Assembly (NCBI GenBank): GCA_964553135.1
Contig: CAZKJL010000001.1
Location: forward strand, 1-64,000
Source of the DNA: CAZKJL01 sp964553135
Lineage (GTDB): Bacteria; Patescibacteriota; Gracilibacteria; Peribacterales; Peribacteraceae
Direction of reading: 5' to 3'
Length of the DNA stretch: 64,000 nt
Shown piece by piece: positions 50,212 to 59,250 of the stretch (position 1 is the stretch's first letter; every line of letters starts with the position of its first letter). The position numbers and the translations under genes were made by a program. The notes under the pieces were generated by a model. It was not told where the DNA came from. It saw only the letters and a program-made list of their open reading frames with translations, and searched no databases.

Positions 50212-51204
50212 CTAGAGTGATGAAAGGATGTTCTTCTGCACTTCCGCAAACACCTTGCGTGACAACTCGGCGATGAACTTCACGCTCACGTCCACGGAAT
50301 CCCCTCGCGTCATGACGCAGAGCAAGTACGGACGGACGGGGTGATACACGATGCCGCAGTCATGCATGAGGCGATCGCCCTCCACGTTATGGACACCGAA
50401 TTTGTGAGCGACTTCGATGCCTGAGGGGATTCCGGCCACAAGACCGTCGTTGAAATCGGATTTGGTGAGAAGGTTGAGGGCATGTTCGGAAGAATCCGAC
50501 GTGAGATACCTGGCGTTGTAGAGCGTGCGGAAGAGCGACGCATACCCTTTGACGGAAATCGTCTGCGCCGTCTCCGCGGGCAGCACGCCGAGATCGCGAT
50601 AAATGCTGCGCACGGTATCGGCATCGGGCATCGCATCGAGACGTTTGACGAGTAAATCCTGTGAGAAGTTGTCGGAATAAGCGATCATGCGGAAGAGCAA
50701 TTCATCGATGGTGTAGTACACCCCGGGTCGAAGCGTGCGGGCGGGATCGTCCGTATTGTTCTGCATGTCGGGCAAGCTCCGGGTGGCCAATTGCTCCGTG
50801 CGGAACGCCGGATTGCGCTCTTCGGTCTTGAGCACCGCGATCATGACGGGGAGCTTGAAGAGGCTGGCGGGCAAAAACTGTTCGCTTTCGCGAATGCCGA
50901 ACCACGGGCCGTTCTGCAAATCGCGAAAGTACACCGCAGCCTCGGTGACGACGCCGGCCTGCTCCTGCTCATCGATCCATGCGGCGAGCTCACCCTGAAA
51001 CTCTTCGTATCCCCGCATGAATCGGGGAGCGGAATCACCGACGCACCGCGACGAAGGGTTGATATGAGCGTATGCGGTATCGCAGTGCCAATCGGCAATC
51101 CGAGCCACGAGAAAGCCGCCCCCCAGCAGGACAAGCGCGGCACAAGCCCCCGCCAGAAAGGTACCGACGGAGCCGACTTTTCGTGCACGGAGAAACGGAA
51201 ACAT
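50212..51204 (-). CDS. Beta-lactamase/PBP-like serine hydrolase
   Basis: The 330-residue protein has an N-terminal membrane helix (about 13-35) and a class-A-type serine hydrolase fold. The SxxK motif is in FLPASLFKLPVM, the SDN motif in IAYSDNFSQ, and the KTG-like triad is KFG in VAHKFGVHN. I cannot find the omega-loop Glu (ExxxN) that class A beta-lactamases use for deacylation. A penicillin-binding or other acyl-serine hydrolase role is therefore as likely as antibiotic hydrolysis. The catalytic domain should lie outside the membrane. A CATCAT hexamer lies 6 nt before the ATG. Confidence 0.85.
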   Translation of the reverse strand: MFPFLRARKVGSVGTFLAGACAALVLLGGGFLVARIADWHCDTAYAHINPSSRCVGDSAPRFMRGYEEFQGELAAWIDEQEQAGVVTEAAVYFRDLQNGPWFGIRESEQFLPASLFKLPVMIAVLKTEERNPAFRTEQLATRSLPDMQNNTDDPARTLRPGVYYTIDELLFRMIAYSDNFSQDLLVKRLDAMPDADTVRSIYRDLGVLPAETAQTISVKGYASLFRTLYNARYLTSDSSEHALNLLTKSDFNDGLVAGIPSGIEVAHKFGVHNVEGDRLMHDCGIVYHPVRPYLLCVMTRGDSVDVSVKFIAELSRKVFAEVQKNILSSL

Positions 51205-51251
51205 CCGTGCATGATGCTCTCACGTCACTCGCGACGCCGCAAGTGCGCGGA

Positions 51252-54200
51252 CTACTTCTGCGCGGGACCCGGCCAATCGGAGAGGTTCACGAACAACATG
51301 ATCTGCCCGCACATCTTTTTGGGGTCCGCTTTGCAAGGCGCGAATTTTTCAGGGTTGCTCGACTCCAGTGCGACTCCCACGACGCGTCCTCCGCGCGTGG
51401 CTTTCATGGCGTATCCGGGCACGCTGGCGGACGTGAGGCGATCGCCCGTTTTTACGGGGCCGTTTTCCAGGCTGACGTTTACCGGGACGCGTCCCACGAG
51501 TGCGACGGGGTAGGATTCTTTCGTGTAGGCACCGGCCACGAACCCGGGGTTTGTGGAAATGACGCCGAGAAGCTCCGGTTGATACGCGCCGGTCGTGCGA
51601 CGAACGGCATGATCGTCTTCGTAATCGAACGTCACGAGTTCGCCGGGCAGCAGCTGATCGGACGAATGGTATCGCTCGGCCAAGTCGGCGCCGCCGGAGA
51701 AGAGCGAGCCCTTGTTGCCGGTGTAGATGTCTCCGTTGCCGTTGACGCGGAACAGCGACGTTTCATCGACTTTGAAGTTGACGATGTCTTTGTCTTTGCC
51801 GACGGAGAATTGCTGAATGGTGGGAGCGGCGACGGAGCGATAATTGACCTGGGGCATCGCTCCGCCGTTGTACCAAACGTCTTCGTAAATTCCTTTGTTG
51901 GGGGGCATGGTGCGACGGAACGAGAAGTTCACCTGGAGCCACGTGTGGCCCGTACCGGGACTGATGGCATCGCCGGAAGATTCCAGCTCACGTTCGGGAG
52001 CGGTTTGCAACGCGAGTGCGGAGGTGCCCGTACGAACTCTGGCGGCGATGCCGCGATAGTCGGGCGACTGCCACGAGAGCGTGGACGTGCTGTCCAGGTT
52101 CGGAATGTTGATGGGCTCGGAACGGTAGTATCCGTCGGTCACCCACGCGGGATCGTAGATCTGCGCGACGGCCGTACCCGGGGACGTCACGGCGTTCGCG
52201 CCGGTCAGCAGAACATACTTGCCGTCGTCGCGCTGGAAGGCGAGCGAGCCCGTGCCCGCAGCGGTGACGAGAGCGGGTCCGGTATTCGATGCGCCGACCG
52301 GCGTGGTGCCGTCCGCCGTGAATGCACCGGATTTTTCATTGACGATGCTCGTGGTGGTGAGACCTCCACCCGCGGTGATGAGCCATGTGCCGTCGGGGCG
52401 CTGCATGGCGGTGGAGCCGTAGCGCGTGGCGGCGCTGAGAACGGGGCCCACGAGCATCTTGTTCACGAACGGGTTGTAGAGCTGCGTGGCAGTGACACCG
52501 GCACACGTACCGGCGGTACCACCGCCTTTGATCACCATCCACATGCCGTCGGTACGTTCCACCGCGTACGCACCGGGACCGGTGCCCGTGGTGGTGACGA
52601 CGATGCCGTTGTTGAAAAAGTTGGCGTACGGATCGAAGAGCATCGTGGTGGTACGCAGTCCGCAGGCCTGCGTGGATACACCGGGGCCCACGAGATACTT
52701 GCCGTCAGGCTTGGGGATGACGAAGCTTCCTCTGCCCACGGTCGTCACCAAGGTGGCGCCGGTGATGGTGCTATTGCTCACCGAATCGTAGATGGTGGTG
52801 CTGTATTGGAACCCGCCGTGAATGATGGTGACGCGCCCGTTCGGCATGGCCATGACTTGCGATCCTTCTCTCACGAGACCTTGGAGCGGAGGACCGTCGA
52901 CGAAGGTATTTGCGACGGGATCATAAATATTCGTGGACGGCCTGTTGCCGCCGACTGCGATAAGAAACGTGCCGTCATGCCGCTTGAACGCCAAGGCTCC
53001 CGTGGAGAGCGCCAGCGTGGGTGACGCGGAATTGTTGTAAAACGCGTTCGCATCCTGATCGTAAATCATGGAACGCTGCTGGGCGGTGCTGCCGGTGCTG
53101 CTGCCCGGAATGATGACGAACTTGCCGTCCGGACGCTTGAGCACGACGGTACCGATGCTCACGGTGCGGGGCATGGCGGGCGCCGTGCTGAACGCACCGT
53201 TGTAGAAGTTCGTGTTCGACGCGTTGATGGTGGTGGGATACGCGGCGGTATTCGCCAGCTGGAGTGAAAGGTTCTTATCGCCGTTATTCAGCAAGTTGAC
53301 GGCCAAAGGCTCGCCCGCATTGCCGCCCCGACCGAACTCGAATTGGGTGCGGTGCAAGTTGGCCGTATTGCGAAGGGCGATCTCGTACAGACCCGGAATA
53401 TCCATGAGGCGACGGTACTGCGTCTGCGAGATTCCGCGACGCAGGCCCCATTCTTGATCGGCAAATTTTGCAGGCTGACGCTCGAAGACGACCTTCATTT
53501 GAATGCGGTTGTCACCGGACGTGACGCGTACAAGATCGCCGTTTTTCGGAATGATTTTGTAGTTGCCGCTGCATGACCCGTTGCCGCTCTTGATGTAGAC
53601 CCTTGTCTTTTGATCATCGCCGTTCGTTTTCCACGTGAGATACGAACCCGAGTGCATGACCGTCGTGATGCATTCGGTTTCGAAGTACGCACCGGTGGAT
53701 GTGGACGGGCCCCCTTTGATGTACCCGACGTCGTAATAACGGGTGGTGGTGGAAGCCCCGCCAAGCAGGAGCTGTACGGTGCCGCGCGCATTGTAGAACG
53801 CATGGAACCCGGCGCCCGCCGACGCGCCGATGCCGGGGCCGGAGACGAATTGGTATTGATCGTTGCGAGATACATCGATGATATTCGTGGTCGCCGAACC
53901 GCCGACGAACATCAAGTATTTTCTGTCTTGTCGCCACAGCGCTTGCGCACCGTCGGCAAGAGCCGTGGTGGGGCCGTATCCGGCTCCCGATTGTCCCGTG
54001 AACGTACCGAAGCGGTCCGTCGCGGAAGCCGTGGGATCGTAGATGGTGGATGTGTCTTGGGCACCGCCGACGATGAGATATTTTCCGTCGGCCCTGCGGA
54101 TGCTGAACGCGCCGGTGGTGATGGTGGGGGCATTGGTCGGAATGGGGTTGATGGCGCTCCAGGCATTCGACAATTTTGCGCCGGGATGGAAGATCCAGTG

Positions 54201-55769
54201 CGTGGACGTGTTGCCTCCGGCAAACACGAGGAACGTTCCGTCGTCGCGCTGAATGGCATGTGCGCCCGCACCGAAGCTGGCTCCGAGCGCCGTGCCCGCG
54301 ATGTAGGTGTTTCCGGTGGCGTTGTACAAGCCCCAGTTCGCCGATCCTCCGCAGAGAATGAGGTAGGAACCGGTACTCACGAGTGCCGCGTTGGTACCCG
54401 TGCTGCCGGCACAGCTTGTCATGGTGACGGAGGAGTTTGCCGTGATGTTGTACGGGTCATAGACGAATGCGGTGGATGATCCGCCGCCGGGAACCACGAG
54501 ATAACGACCGTCGGGGCGACGGAGCGAAAGGGCGCCTGCGCCGATGGCGGTGGTCGCCACGGTCATGGTGCTCATCGTGGTGGAAATGCCGTCCCACTTG
54601 TTGACGGTGGTCGAGGCATTGCCGAGGAAGATGACGTACTGACCGTCGTCACGGAGAATCGTATGCGAACCTGCGCCCAGGTTCGCGGTGGTGACGACCG
54701 AAGAGGCATTCATGGTCCCTTGTCCGGATGCGGGAATGGTGCCGGCATCCATGGTGATGACATCGTTGGATGACGTGACGTTGAAGAGCGTGGAACCGGC
54801 TTTGGAGAAATCGGTGGGGTTATCCGTGCCGGTCGTCGTTTTCACGACATCGTCACTCGTAACCTTGATGGTGAGTGCGCCGGTCATGGTATCGCCACCC
54901 TGGTCCACAAACATGCCGGCAGCATCACTGTACCCCATGCCGCCGCCGGACGATCCGCCGCCGGTTTGATCGGTGGCGCATGAAAATTTTCCCGTCGCGG
55001 CATCGTAGATCAATTTGCTCGTGGTGCCGTTGTTGCAATCGCCGAGTCCGGCACCGTACAAGCTGGAACCCGAGATGCTTCCCATGACGCGCAGGTTCGT
55101 GCTGAACTGGAACGCCTGGGCCGTATCAAGATATTTGAGATCCTGGTTCAGCGTCGTATTGCCGAACGTGAGCGTGGTGTCCCCGGCGCTGCGATCGTCG
55201 TTGAGCGAAACGTTCGCATCGAAGTGGGCGGCACCGGATGCACTGAAGACGCCGGCGACGTCAGCGGGCCCACTGATGCGAAGTGCGGTACCCGAGACGG
55301 AACCCATGACCTGCAGCTTGTTGCTGAGCTGAAATCGCTGTTCGGTATCAAGATATTTGAAGTCCTGGTTCAGCGTGGCGTTGCCGAACGTGAGCGTGGT
55401 GTCCCCGGCGCTGCGATCGTCGTTGAGCGAAACGTTCGCATCGAAGTGGGCGGCACCGGATGCACTGAGAATGCCGTGAACATCGGCGTTGCCGTCGATG
55501 CGAAGTGCGGAGCCGGAGAGGGTGCCGAGTACGCTGAGCGACTTGTTGAAGCGGAACGTATTCGTCGTGAGAAGCGTGAGCGTGCTCGCGGTTCCGCCGA
55601 AGCGCAGAACGATGTCCGTGGTGGCGTCACCGGCATCGATTTGCTCGAACGATTCGGTGTTCACGAGCAAGGTCGGGTTCCAGCTGCTCACCGCATACGC
55701 GCGGTCGGGCGTGAACTGCAAGACGAAAGTCATGAGAATGACGAGCGCGACGGAAGTCCGCAAACGCAT
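51252..55769 (-). CDS. Giant secreted surface protein: shaft repeats, Kelch-like region, peptidase-G2-like C-terminus
   Basis: The 1505-residue product has a signal peptide ending near AYA-VSS and then the SSWNPTLLVNTESFEQIDAG module shared with the gene at 43512. Two 74-residue shaft repeats are almost identical in DNA (55123-55247 and 55345-55469). The middle 800 or so residues are Kelch-like repeats of the pattern GAHTILRDDGQYVIFLGNAS and TGAFSIRRADGKYLIVGGA. The C-terminus (ADLAERYHSS, YPVALVGRVPVNV, GDRLTSASVPGYAMKA) resembles the self-cleaving peptidase G2 or chaperone domains of tail fibres. The start is ATG 55769; a TTG at 55808 sits 8 nt after an extended -10 and is an alternative. 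Confidence 0.82.
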   Translation of the reverse strand: MRLRTSVALVILMTFVLQFTPDRAYAVSSWNPTLLVNTESFEQIDAGDATTDIVLRFGGTASTLTLLTTNTFRFNKSLSVLGTLSGSALRIDGNADVHGILSASGAAHFDANVSLNDDRSAGDTTLTFGNATLNQDFKYLDTEQRFQLSNKLQVMGSVSGTALRISGPADVAGVFSASGAAHFDANVSLNDDRSAGDTTLTFGNTTLNQDLKYLDTAQAFQFSTNLRVMGSISGSSLYGAGLGDCNNGTTSKLIYDAATGKFSCATDQTGGGSSGGGMGYSDAAGMFVDQGGDTMTGALTIKVTSDDVVKTTTGTDNPTDFSKAGSTLFNVTSSNDVITMDAGTIPASGQGTMNASSVVTTANLGAGSHTILRDDGQYVIFLGNASTTVNKWDGISTTMSTMTVATTAIGAGALSLRRPDGRYLVVPGGGSSTAFVYDPYNITANSSVTMTSCAGSTGTNAALVSTGSYLILCGGSANWGLYNATGNTYIAGTALGASFGAGAHAIQRDDGTFLVFAGGNTSTHWIFHPGAKLSNAWSAINPIPTNAPTITTGAFSIRRADGKYLIVGGAQDTSTIYDPTASATDRFGTFTGQSGAGYGPTTALADGAQALWRQDRKYLMFVGGSATTNIIDVSRNDQYQFVSGPGIGASAGAGFHAFYNARGTVQLLLGGASTTTRYYDVGYIKGGPSTSTGAYFETECITTVMHSGSYLTWKTNGDDQKTRVYIKSGNGSCSGNYKIIPKNGDLVRVTSGDNRIQMKVVFERQPAKFADQEWGLRRGISQTQYRRLMDIPGLYEIALRNTANLHRTQFEFGRGGNAGEPLAVNLLNNGDKNLSLQLANTAAYPTTINASNTNFYNGAFSTAPAMPRTVSIGTVVLKRPDGKFVIIPGSSTGSTAQQRSMIYDQDANAFYNNSASPTLALSTGALAFKRHDGTFLIAVGGNRPSTNIYDPVANTFVDGPPLQGLVREGSQVMAMPNGRVTIIHGGFQYSTTIYDSVSNSTITGATLVTTVGRGSFVIPKPDGKYLVGPGVSTQACGLRTTTMLFDPYANFFNNGIVVTTTGTGPGAYAVERTDGMWMVIKGGGTAGTCAGVTATQLYNPFVNKMLVGPVLSAATRYGSTAMQRPDGTWLITAGGGLTTTSIVNEKSGAFTADGTTPVGASNTGPALVTAAGTGSLAFQRDDGKYVLLTGANAVTSPGTAVAQIYDPAWVTDGYYRSEPINIPNLDSTSTLSWQSPDYRGIAARVRTGTSALALQTAPERELESSGDAISPGTGHTWLQVNFSFRRTMPPNKGIYEDVWYNGGAMPQVNYRSVAAPTIQQFSVGKDKDIVNFKVDETSLFRVNGNGDIYTGNKGSLFSGGADLAERYHSSDQLLPGELVTFDYEDDHAVRRTTGAYQPELLGVISTNPGFVAGAYTKESYPVALVGRVPVNVSLENGPVKTGDRLTSASVPGYAMKATRGGRVVGVALESSNPEKFAPCKADPKKMCGQIMLFVNLSDWPGPAQK
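55123..55469 (-). repeat. Near-identical 222-bp direct repeat inside the giant surface gene
   Basis: About 125 nt at 55123-55247 recur almost unchanged at 55345-55469, in frame, 222 nt apart. They encode the LNDDRSAGDTTLTFGN shaft unit. Such identity suggests recent duplication or gene conversion and could let the shaft length vary. Confidence 0.85.
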
Positions 55770-55816
55770 CGCGATCCCTGCCGGAAGCTGTTTTTTGTGT
55801 GTGTTCAAATCAAGAG

Positions 55817-55825
55817 ATTATACCA
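55817..55825 (-). promoter_or_regulatory. Extended -10 promoter of the giant surface gene
   Basis: The minus strand reads TGGTATAAT; the transcript would start near 55810, about 40 nt before the ATG at 55769 or 2 nt before the TTG at 55808. Confidence 0.7.
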
Positions 55826-56021
55826 GAAAACAGTGTTCTTTGCGGAGTGTTTTGTTTGATTGATATCAAAAATAGTTTCTAAATATATATTTGAAGACCG
55901 AAACTGCAACCACACGATATTATTGATATAAAACAACTATAACGTTGTGCAATAAAAAATGGGCTCTACGCAGCCAAAAAACGTGCGACATCACGATGAC
56001 GGTGTATGCTCTGCACCACTC

Positions 56022-56882
56022 ATGGAGATCCGAGTGCATGTGCCGCGGCCGATGCTGACGCTCACGATCGTGGCGGTGGGCATCTTGTGGTGGCAGGGCG
56101 TCATCAGCATCCACATGCCGGGCCAAGGCCAACCTGCGGCGGATGCCGAAGGCGGTGCGCCCGCCGCGACCCTCATCAAGCAGGCCGTCCAAGACATCGA
56201 CAGAGAACGCGTGAAGCAGGCGGTGCTCGACAATCAGGAAGAAATTTTGCGATACCAATTGCAGATCCTGGAAGACGAAGCCCTCAAGGAAAATTCGCCC
56301 GAGAAAATCAAAACGCTCGCCGATACGCGCGCGGTTCTGATCGGCATCATCAAGCAACGCGACAATTCCGAAAAACTCCTGCGGCTTTCCCTGGAACAAT
56401 TGTGGGAAGCGGAAGGAACTGCGTACTCGCTTGAGAAACGTACCGGCGGACTCTCGTTCGATTGGCCCGTGGCTCCGACACTCGGCATCTCGGCATTCTT
56501 CGAAGATGCAAGCTACAAAAAGCGCTTCGGCATGGATCACCACGCGGTGGACATTCCGACGGAGCAGGGAACGCTCATCCGTGCTCCCGCCGACGCGACG
56601 GTGCTGAAGGTTTCCATGAACGGACTCGGGTACAGCTACATCGTCTTGGACCACGGACATGGACTGCAGACGATCTACGGCCACATCAGTGCAACGCTCG
56701 TGAGCGAAGGTGACACGCTGCGGGCGGGGCAATCGTTCGCCAAATCGGGTGGCCAACCCGGCTCGGCCGGAGCGGGGCTCCTCACGACCGGTCCGCACTT
56801 GCACTTCGCCGTGAAGCTTGATGGAGCGCTGGTGGATCCGTTGCAGTATCTGCCCAGGATTTCTGCAACCCTGGAGAAGTAA
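56022..56882 (+). CDS. M23-family (LytM-like) peptidoglycan endopeptidase
   Basis: The 286-residue envelope protein has an N-terminal membrane helix (about 12-32), a coiled-coil stretch (IKQAVQDIDRERVKQAVLD onward, to about residue 125), then an M23 domain. Zinc ligands are visible in MDHHAVDIP (H...D) and GPHLHFAVK (HxH). It cleaves peptide cross-links or activates amidases, EnvC-style; the conserved ligands favour an active enzyme. The start is the ATG giving MEIRVHVPRPML, with a TATGCT hexamer upstream; earlier codons do not look like a signal. A family B hairpin follows. Confidence 0.9.
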   Translation: MEIRVHVPRPMLTLTIVAVGILWWQGVISIHMPGQGQPAADAEGGAPAATLIKQAVQDIDRERVKQAVLDNQEEILRYQLQILEDEALKENSPEKIKTLADTRAVLIGIIKQRDNSEKLLRLSLEQLWEAEGTAYSLEKRTGGLSFDWPVAPTLGISAFFEDASYKKRFGMDHHAVDIPTEQGTLIRAPADATVLKVSMNGLGYSYIVLDHGHGLQTIYGHISATLVSEGDTLRAGQSFAKSGGQPGSAGAGLLTTGPHLHFAVKLDGALVDPLQYLPRISATLEK

Positions 56883-56898
56883 TAACTTCGTCGCAGAG

Positions 56899-56976
56899 AA
56901 ACCAAAGAAACCCAGGAATCCAAAGAGTCCAACGATGTTCGTTGGTTACCTTGGTTTCTTTGGATTCTTTGGCTTC
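56899..56976. repeat. Word-iterated hairpin, family B copy 2
   Basis: CCAAAGAAACC (56903-56913) is complementary to 56954-56964, and GAATCCAAAG (near 56917) to 56959-56968. The 11-mer is identical to the one in family B copy 1. It lies between the convergent M23 and dGTPase genes. Confidence 0.85.
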
Positions 56977-56997
56977 CTCTTTGAAAAAACTCTTCTT

Positions 56998-58095
56998 TTA
57001 TAATTTCTGAAACAGCTCCAACGCAAACGTATCCGTCATCCCCGCGATGTAGTCTTTCACGGCTTCCTCCGGAGACGAATCCGTTTCTTTCTTGAGCGCT
57101 TTTACTTTGTCCGGAGGCGATGTCAGATAGGCGGAAAATAGCTTCGTGATGACGTTCTTGCCGTGGGCCGCTTGCTTCAGGACCGAGGCGCTCTTGTAGA
57201 GATGCCTCCACAGGAACTCGCGATGTTCGCGCAGCATGTCTTCCATTTCGGACGAAAAACCGACGAGCGGCTGCTTCGCGACATACACGTCGGCGAGCGT
57301 GCGGATCTTGTGCTCGCGGAGGCGCGTTTCGGTTTCGGCGTAGAGGTCGGTGACGAGCAAGTCGACGATGGCGCTCCGAAGTTCGCTCGCTTTGGATGTG
57401 GCGAGAACGGCCGCCGCTTTCCCGAGCGCGGTCCCCTGCACGATGGCGGACGTGAAGAGTTCGGCGCGGAGTCCGTCGTCCGTGTCGTGCGCAGTATAGG
57501 AAATTTCATCGGCGAGATTCACGATCTGCGCCTCGAGCGAGAGCGAGCGGGGGAGTACGTGACCCGCCGGCATATCCGCAAGATCGCGGTGTTTGATGAG
57601 GCCTTCGAGCACTTCGCACGAAAGATTGAGCCCCGGGTACAGCGAACTGCGGCGCTCGAGCAAACGCACGATGCGTAGCGACTGCTCGTTGTGCTCGAAC
57701 GTTTTCCCAAACGGCTTCATGCAGGCCGCCACGGCATCTTCGCCGGCGTGCCCGAACGGCGTGTGCCCCAGGTCGTGGGCGAGCGCGATGGCTTCGGCCA
57801 AGTCTTCGTTGAGGCCCAGCGTTCGTGCGACGTTACGGCTCACCTGCGCCACCTCCAGCGTGTGCGTGATGCGCGTGCGGTAGTGATCGCCGTGCCCCGA
57901 GACGAACACCTGCGTCTTGTGCTTGAGTCTCCGGAACGCCTGCGTGTGGATGATGCGGTCGCGGTCGCGCTGAAACGGAAACCGCGTGGCATCCTCGGGC
58001 TCCGTATACACGCGCCCCAGTCTGCCGCCGTGGGGCACGGCATACGGGGCCAAGAGCGTGTTGGCCTGCGTCATGCGTTCGAGGAGCGGTCTCAT
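56998..58095 (-). CDS. dgt: dGTPase-like HD-domain phosphohydrolase
   Basis: HD-superfamily deoxyguanosinetriphosphate triphosphohydrolase, which controls dNTP pools. The signature series is complete: RRLKHKTQVFV, HGDHYRTRITHTLEVAQVSR, AHDLGHTPFGHAGE and DEISYTAHDTDDG. The length of 365 residues fits the shorter, non-enterobacterial type. The start is ATG 58095, with a TATACT hexamer 10 nt upstream, in a short divergent spacer shared with the Nudix gene; the far longer open frame upstream is antisense to that gene. ATG at 58074 is an alternative. Confidence 0.93.
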   Translation of the reverse strand: MRPLLERMTQANTLLAPYAVPHGGRLGRVYTEPEDATRFPFQRDRDRIIHTQAFRRLKHKTQVFVSGHGDHYRTRITHTLEVAQVSRNVARTLGLNEDLAEAIALAHDLGHTPFGHAGEDAVAACMKPFGKTFEHNEQSLRIVRLLERRSSLYPGLNLSCEVLEGLIKHRDLADMPAGHVLPRSLSLEAQIVNLADEISYTAHDTDDGLRAELFTSAIVQGTALGKAAAVLATSKASELRSAIVDLLVTDLYAETETRLREHKIRTLADVYVAKQPLVGFSSEMEDMLREHREFLWRHLYKSASVLKQAAHGKNVITKLFSAYLTSPPDKVKALKKETDSSPEEAVKDYIAGMTDTFALELFQKL

Positions 58096-58140
58096 ACGGA
58101 AGAAGAGTATATGCGAGCCGACCTTGCTACAATCAAGCCG

Positions 58141-58650
58141 ATGGAAGAACTGTTCAAAGGACACGGCTGGCGCGTGACGATGGAGGAAGCCACGCTCCCC
58201 GATGGGCGGAAGAAGAAAGCCGCCCGCGTGCAGCGTGCGGATGCGGCGCATATTCTTGCGTTCACCGAGGAGGGACACCTGTTGATGCTTCGTGAATACA
58301 GACCGTTCTATGAGCAGTACATCTGGATGCTCCCCTCGGGCAAAGTGGATAAAGAAACCGATCTCGCCACGGCAGCGATGCGTGAGCTCCAAGAAGAAAC
58401 CGGCTTCAGGGCCAAGAAGCTTGAGTACTGGTGCAGCACGAATCACTCGGAAACGTTCGTCTCGACGAATCACATTTTCATCGCGCATGACCTCGTGAAA
58501 GATCCGCTGCCGCAAGATGACGACGAGTTGATCGAAGTGCACGTCTTGCCACTTGAAGAAGCCGTGCAAAAAATTATCAACTCACCGAAAGTTCACACGG
58601 TGAGCGCCTACGCGGTACTGCGCTACCTGCACGATCATCCGAAGAAATAA
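58141..58650 (+). CDS. Nudix hydrolase, ADP-ribose pyrophosphatase type
   Basis: The 169-residue protein resembles ADP-ribose pyrophosphatases. PSGKVDKETDLATAAMREL continues into QEETGF as a Nudix box, with the first Glu shifted by one residue relative to the consensus. RADAAHILAFTEEGHLLMLR and YEQYIWMLPSG are the usual preceding strands. It probably hydrolyses ADP-ribose or a related nucleotide sugar. The start is ATG 58141, with TACAAT ending 7 nt before it, giving a leaderless mRNA; ATG 58111 would lie upstream of that promoter. It converges on a second Nudix gene with no gap between stops. Confidence 0.9.
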   Translation: MEELFKGHGWRVTMEEATLPDGRKKKAARVQRADAAHILAFTEEGHLLMLREYRPFYEQYIWMLPSGKVDKETDLATAAMRELQEETGFRAKKLEYWCSTNHSETFVSTNHIFIAHDLVKDPLPQDDDELIEVHVLPLEEAVQKIINSPKVHTVSAYAVLRYLHDHPKK

Positions 58651-59175
58651 TCAGCGAGCCATCGCTTTACCGCGCAGATATTCTTCGCAGATGTAGCGAA
58701 GGCACGGGGTCGTTTCCATGTGGATCAACATACTTTCGAGAAGTTCGGGGGTGACGTCGAAATATTTTCCCTCGGCGATTTCGCTCTTGTCCGGCGTGAC
58801 CTCATCCGCGGTGTCATACCGATAAAAACGCATACGCTCGGTTTCCCACGGATAGCGGATGATCGTTTCGGCAATTTCTTGGAGATCGCCTTTTTTGGCC
58901 AGCCCCAGCTCTTCCCTGAGTTCACGCTCCGCGGCCTCATCGTACGTTTCGCCGCTGTCCACATGGCCCGTGACGGAGCACGTCCACGCACCGGGAAGCA
59001 CGTCTTTCGTGTCACTGCGCTTGTGGAGATACAGCTGATCGCCGCGGAAGACGAGGATGCCGATGGAGCGGTGCACGAGCGCGGGATTTTTGTGGACCTC
59101 ACCGCGCGTCGCCGTGCGTATGACTCTGTCATTCTTGTCGACGACGTCGAAGATTTCTTCTTGGTTGTCCGGCAT
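58651..59175 (-). CDS. Nudix hydrolase, IPP-isomerase-like
   Basis: The 174-residue protein has a perfect Nudix box, GHVDSGETYDEAAEREL followed by REELGL. The first residues, EEIFDVVDKNDRVIRTATRGEVH, and HRSIGILVFRGDQLYLHKRS match the family grouped with isopentenyl-diphosphate isomerases (YfcD-like). The isomerase-specific active-site Cys is not evident: the corresponding CSVTGHV segment has one Cys, but the context is that of the hydrolase group. Substrate unknown. The start is ATG 59175, giving MPDNQEEIFDVV. It diverges from the small transcription unit at 59214. Confidence 0.9.
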   Translation of the reverse strand: MPDNQEEIFDVVDKNDRVIRTATRGEVHKNPALVHRSIGILVFRGDQLYLHKRSDTKDVLPGAWTCSVTGHVDSGETYDEAAERELREELGLAKKGDLQEIAETIIRYPWETERMRFYRYDTADEVTPDKSEIAEGKYFDVTPELLESMLIHMETTPCLRYICEEYLRGKAMAR

Positions 59176-59213
59176 GCACCGAGTGTACTCCGAAAAATTC
59201 TCGGAGATTTTTG

Positions 59214-59241
59214 TTGACGGCAAAACGACATCTCATATACT
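59214..59241 (+). promoter_or_regulatory. Strong promoter of a small transcription unit
   Basis: TTGACG, 16 nt and TATACT. The transcription start falls near 59248, just before a 24-codon frame at 59251 and about 238 nt before the 85-residue gene. Confidence 0.75.
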
Positions 59242-59250
59242 TGAGATTCC

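Noticed and set aside
55959..56021. Upstream start of the M23 peptidase (21 extra codons)
   Set aside because: The extra residues are hydrophilic and precede a normal membrane-anchor start; a promoter-like hexamer lies inside them.
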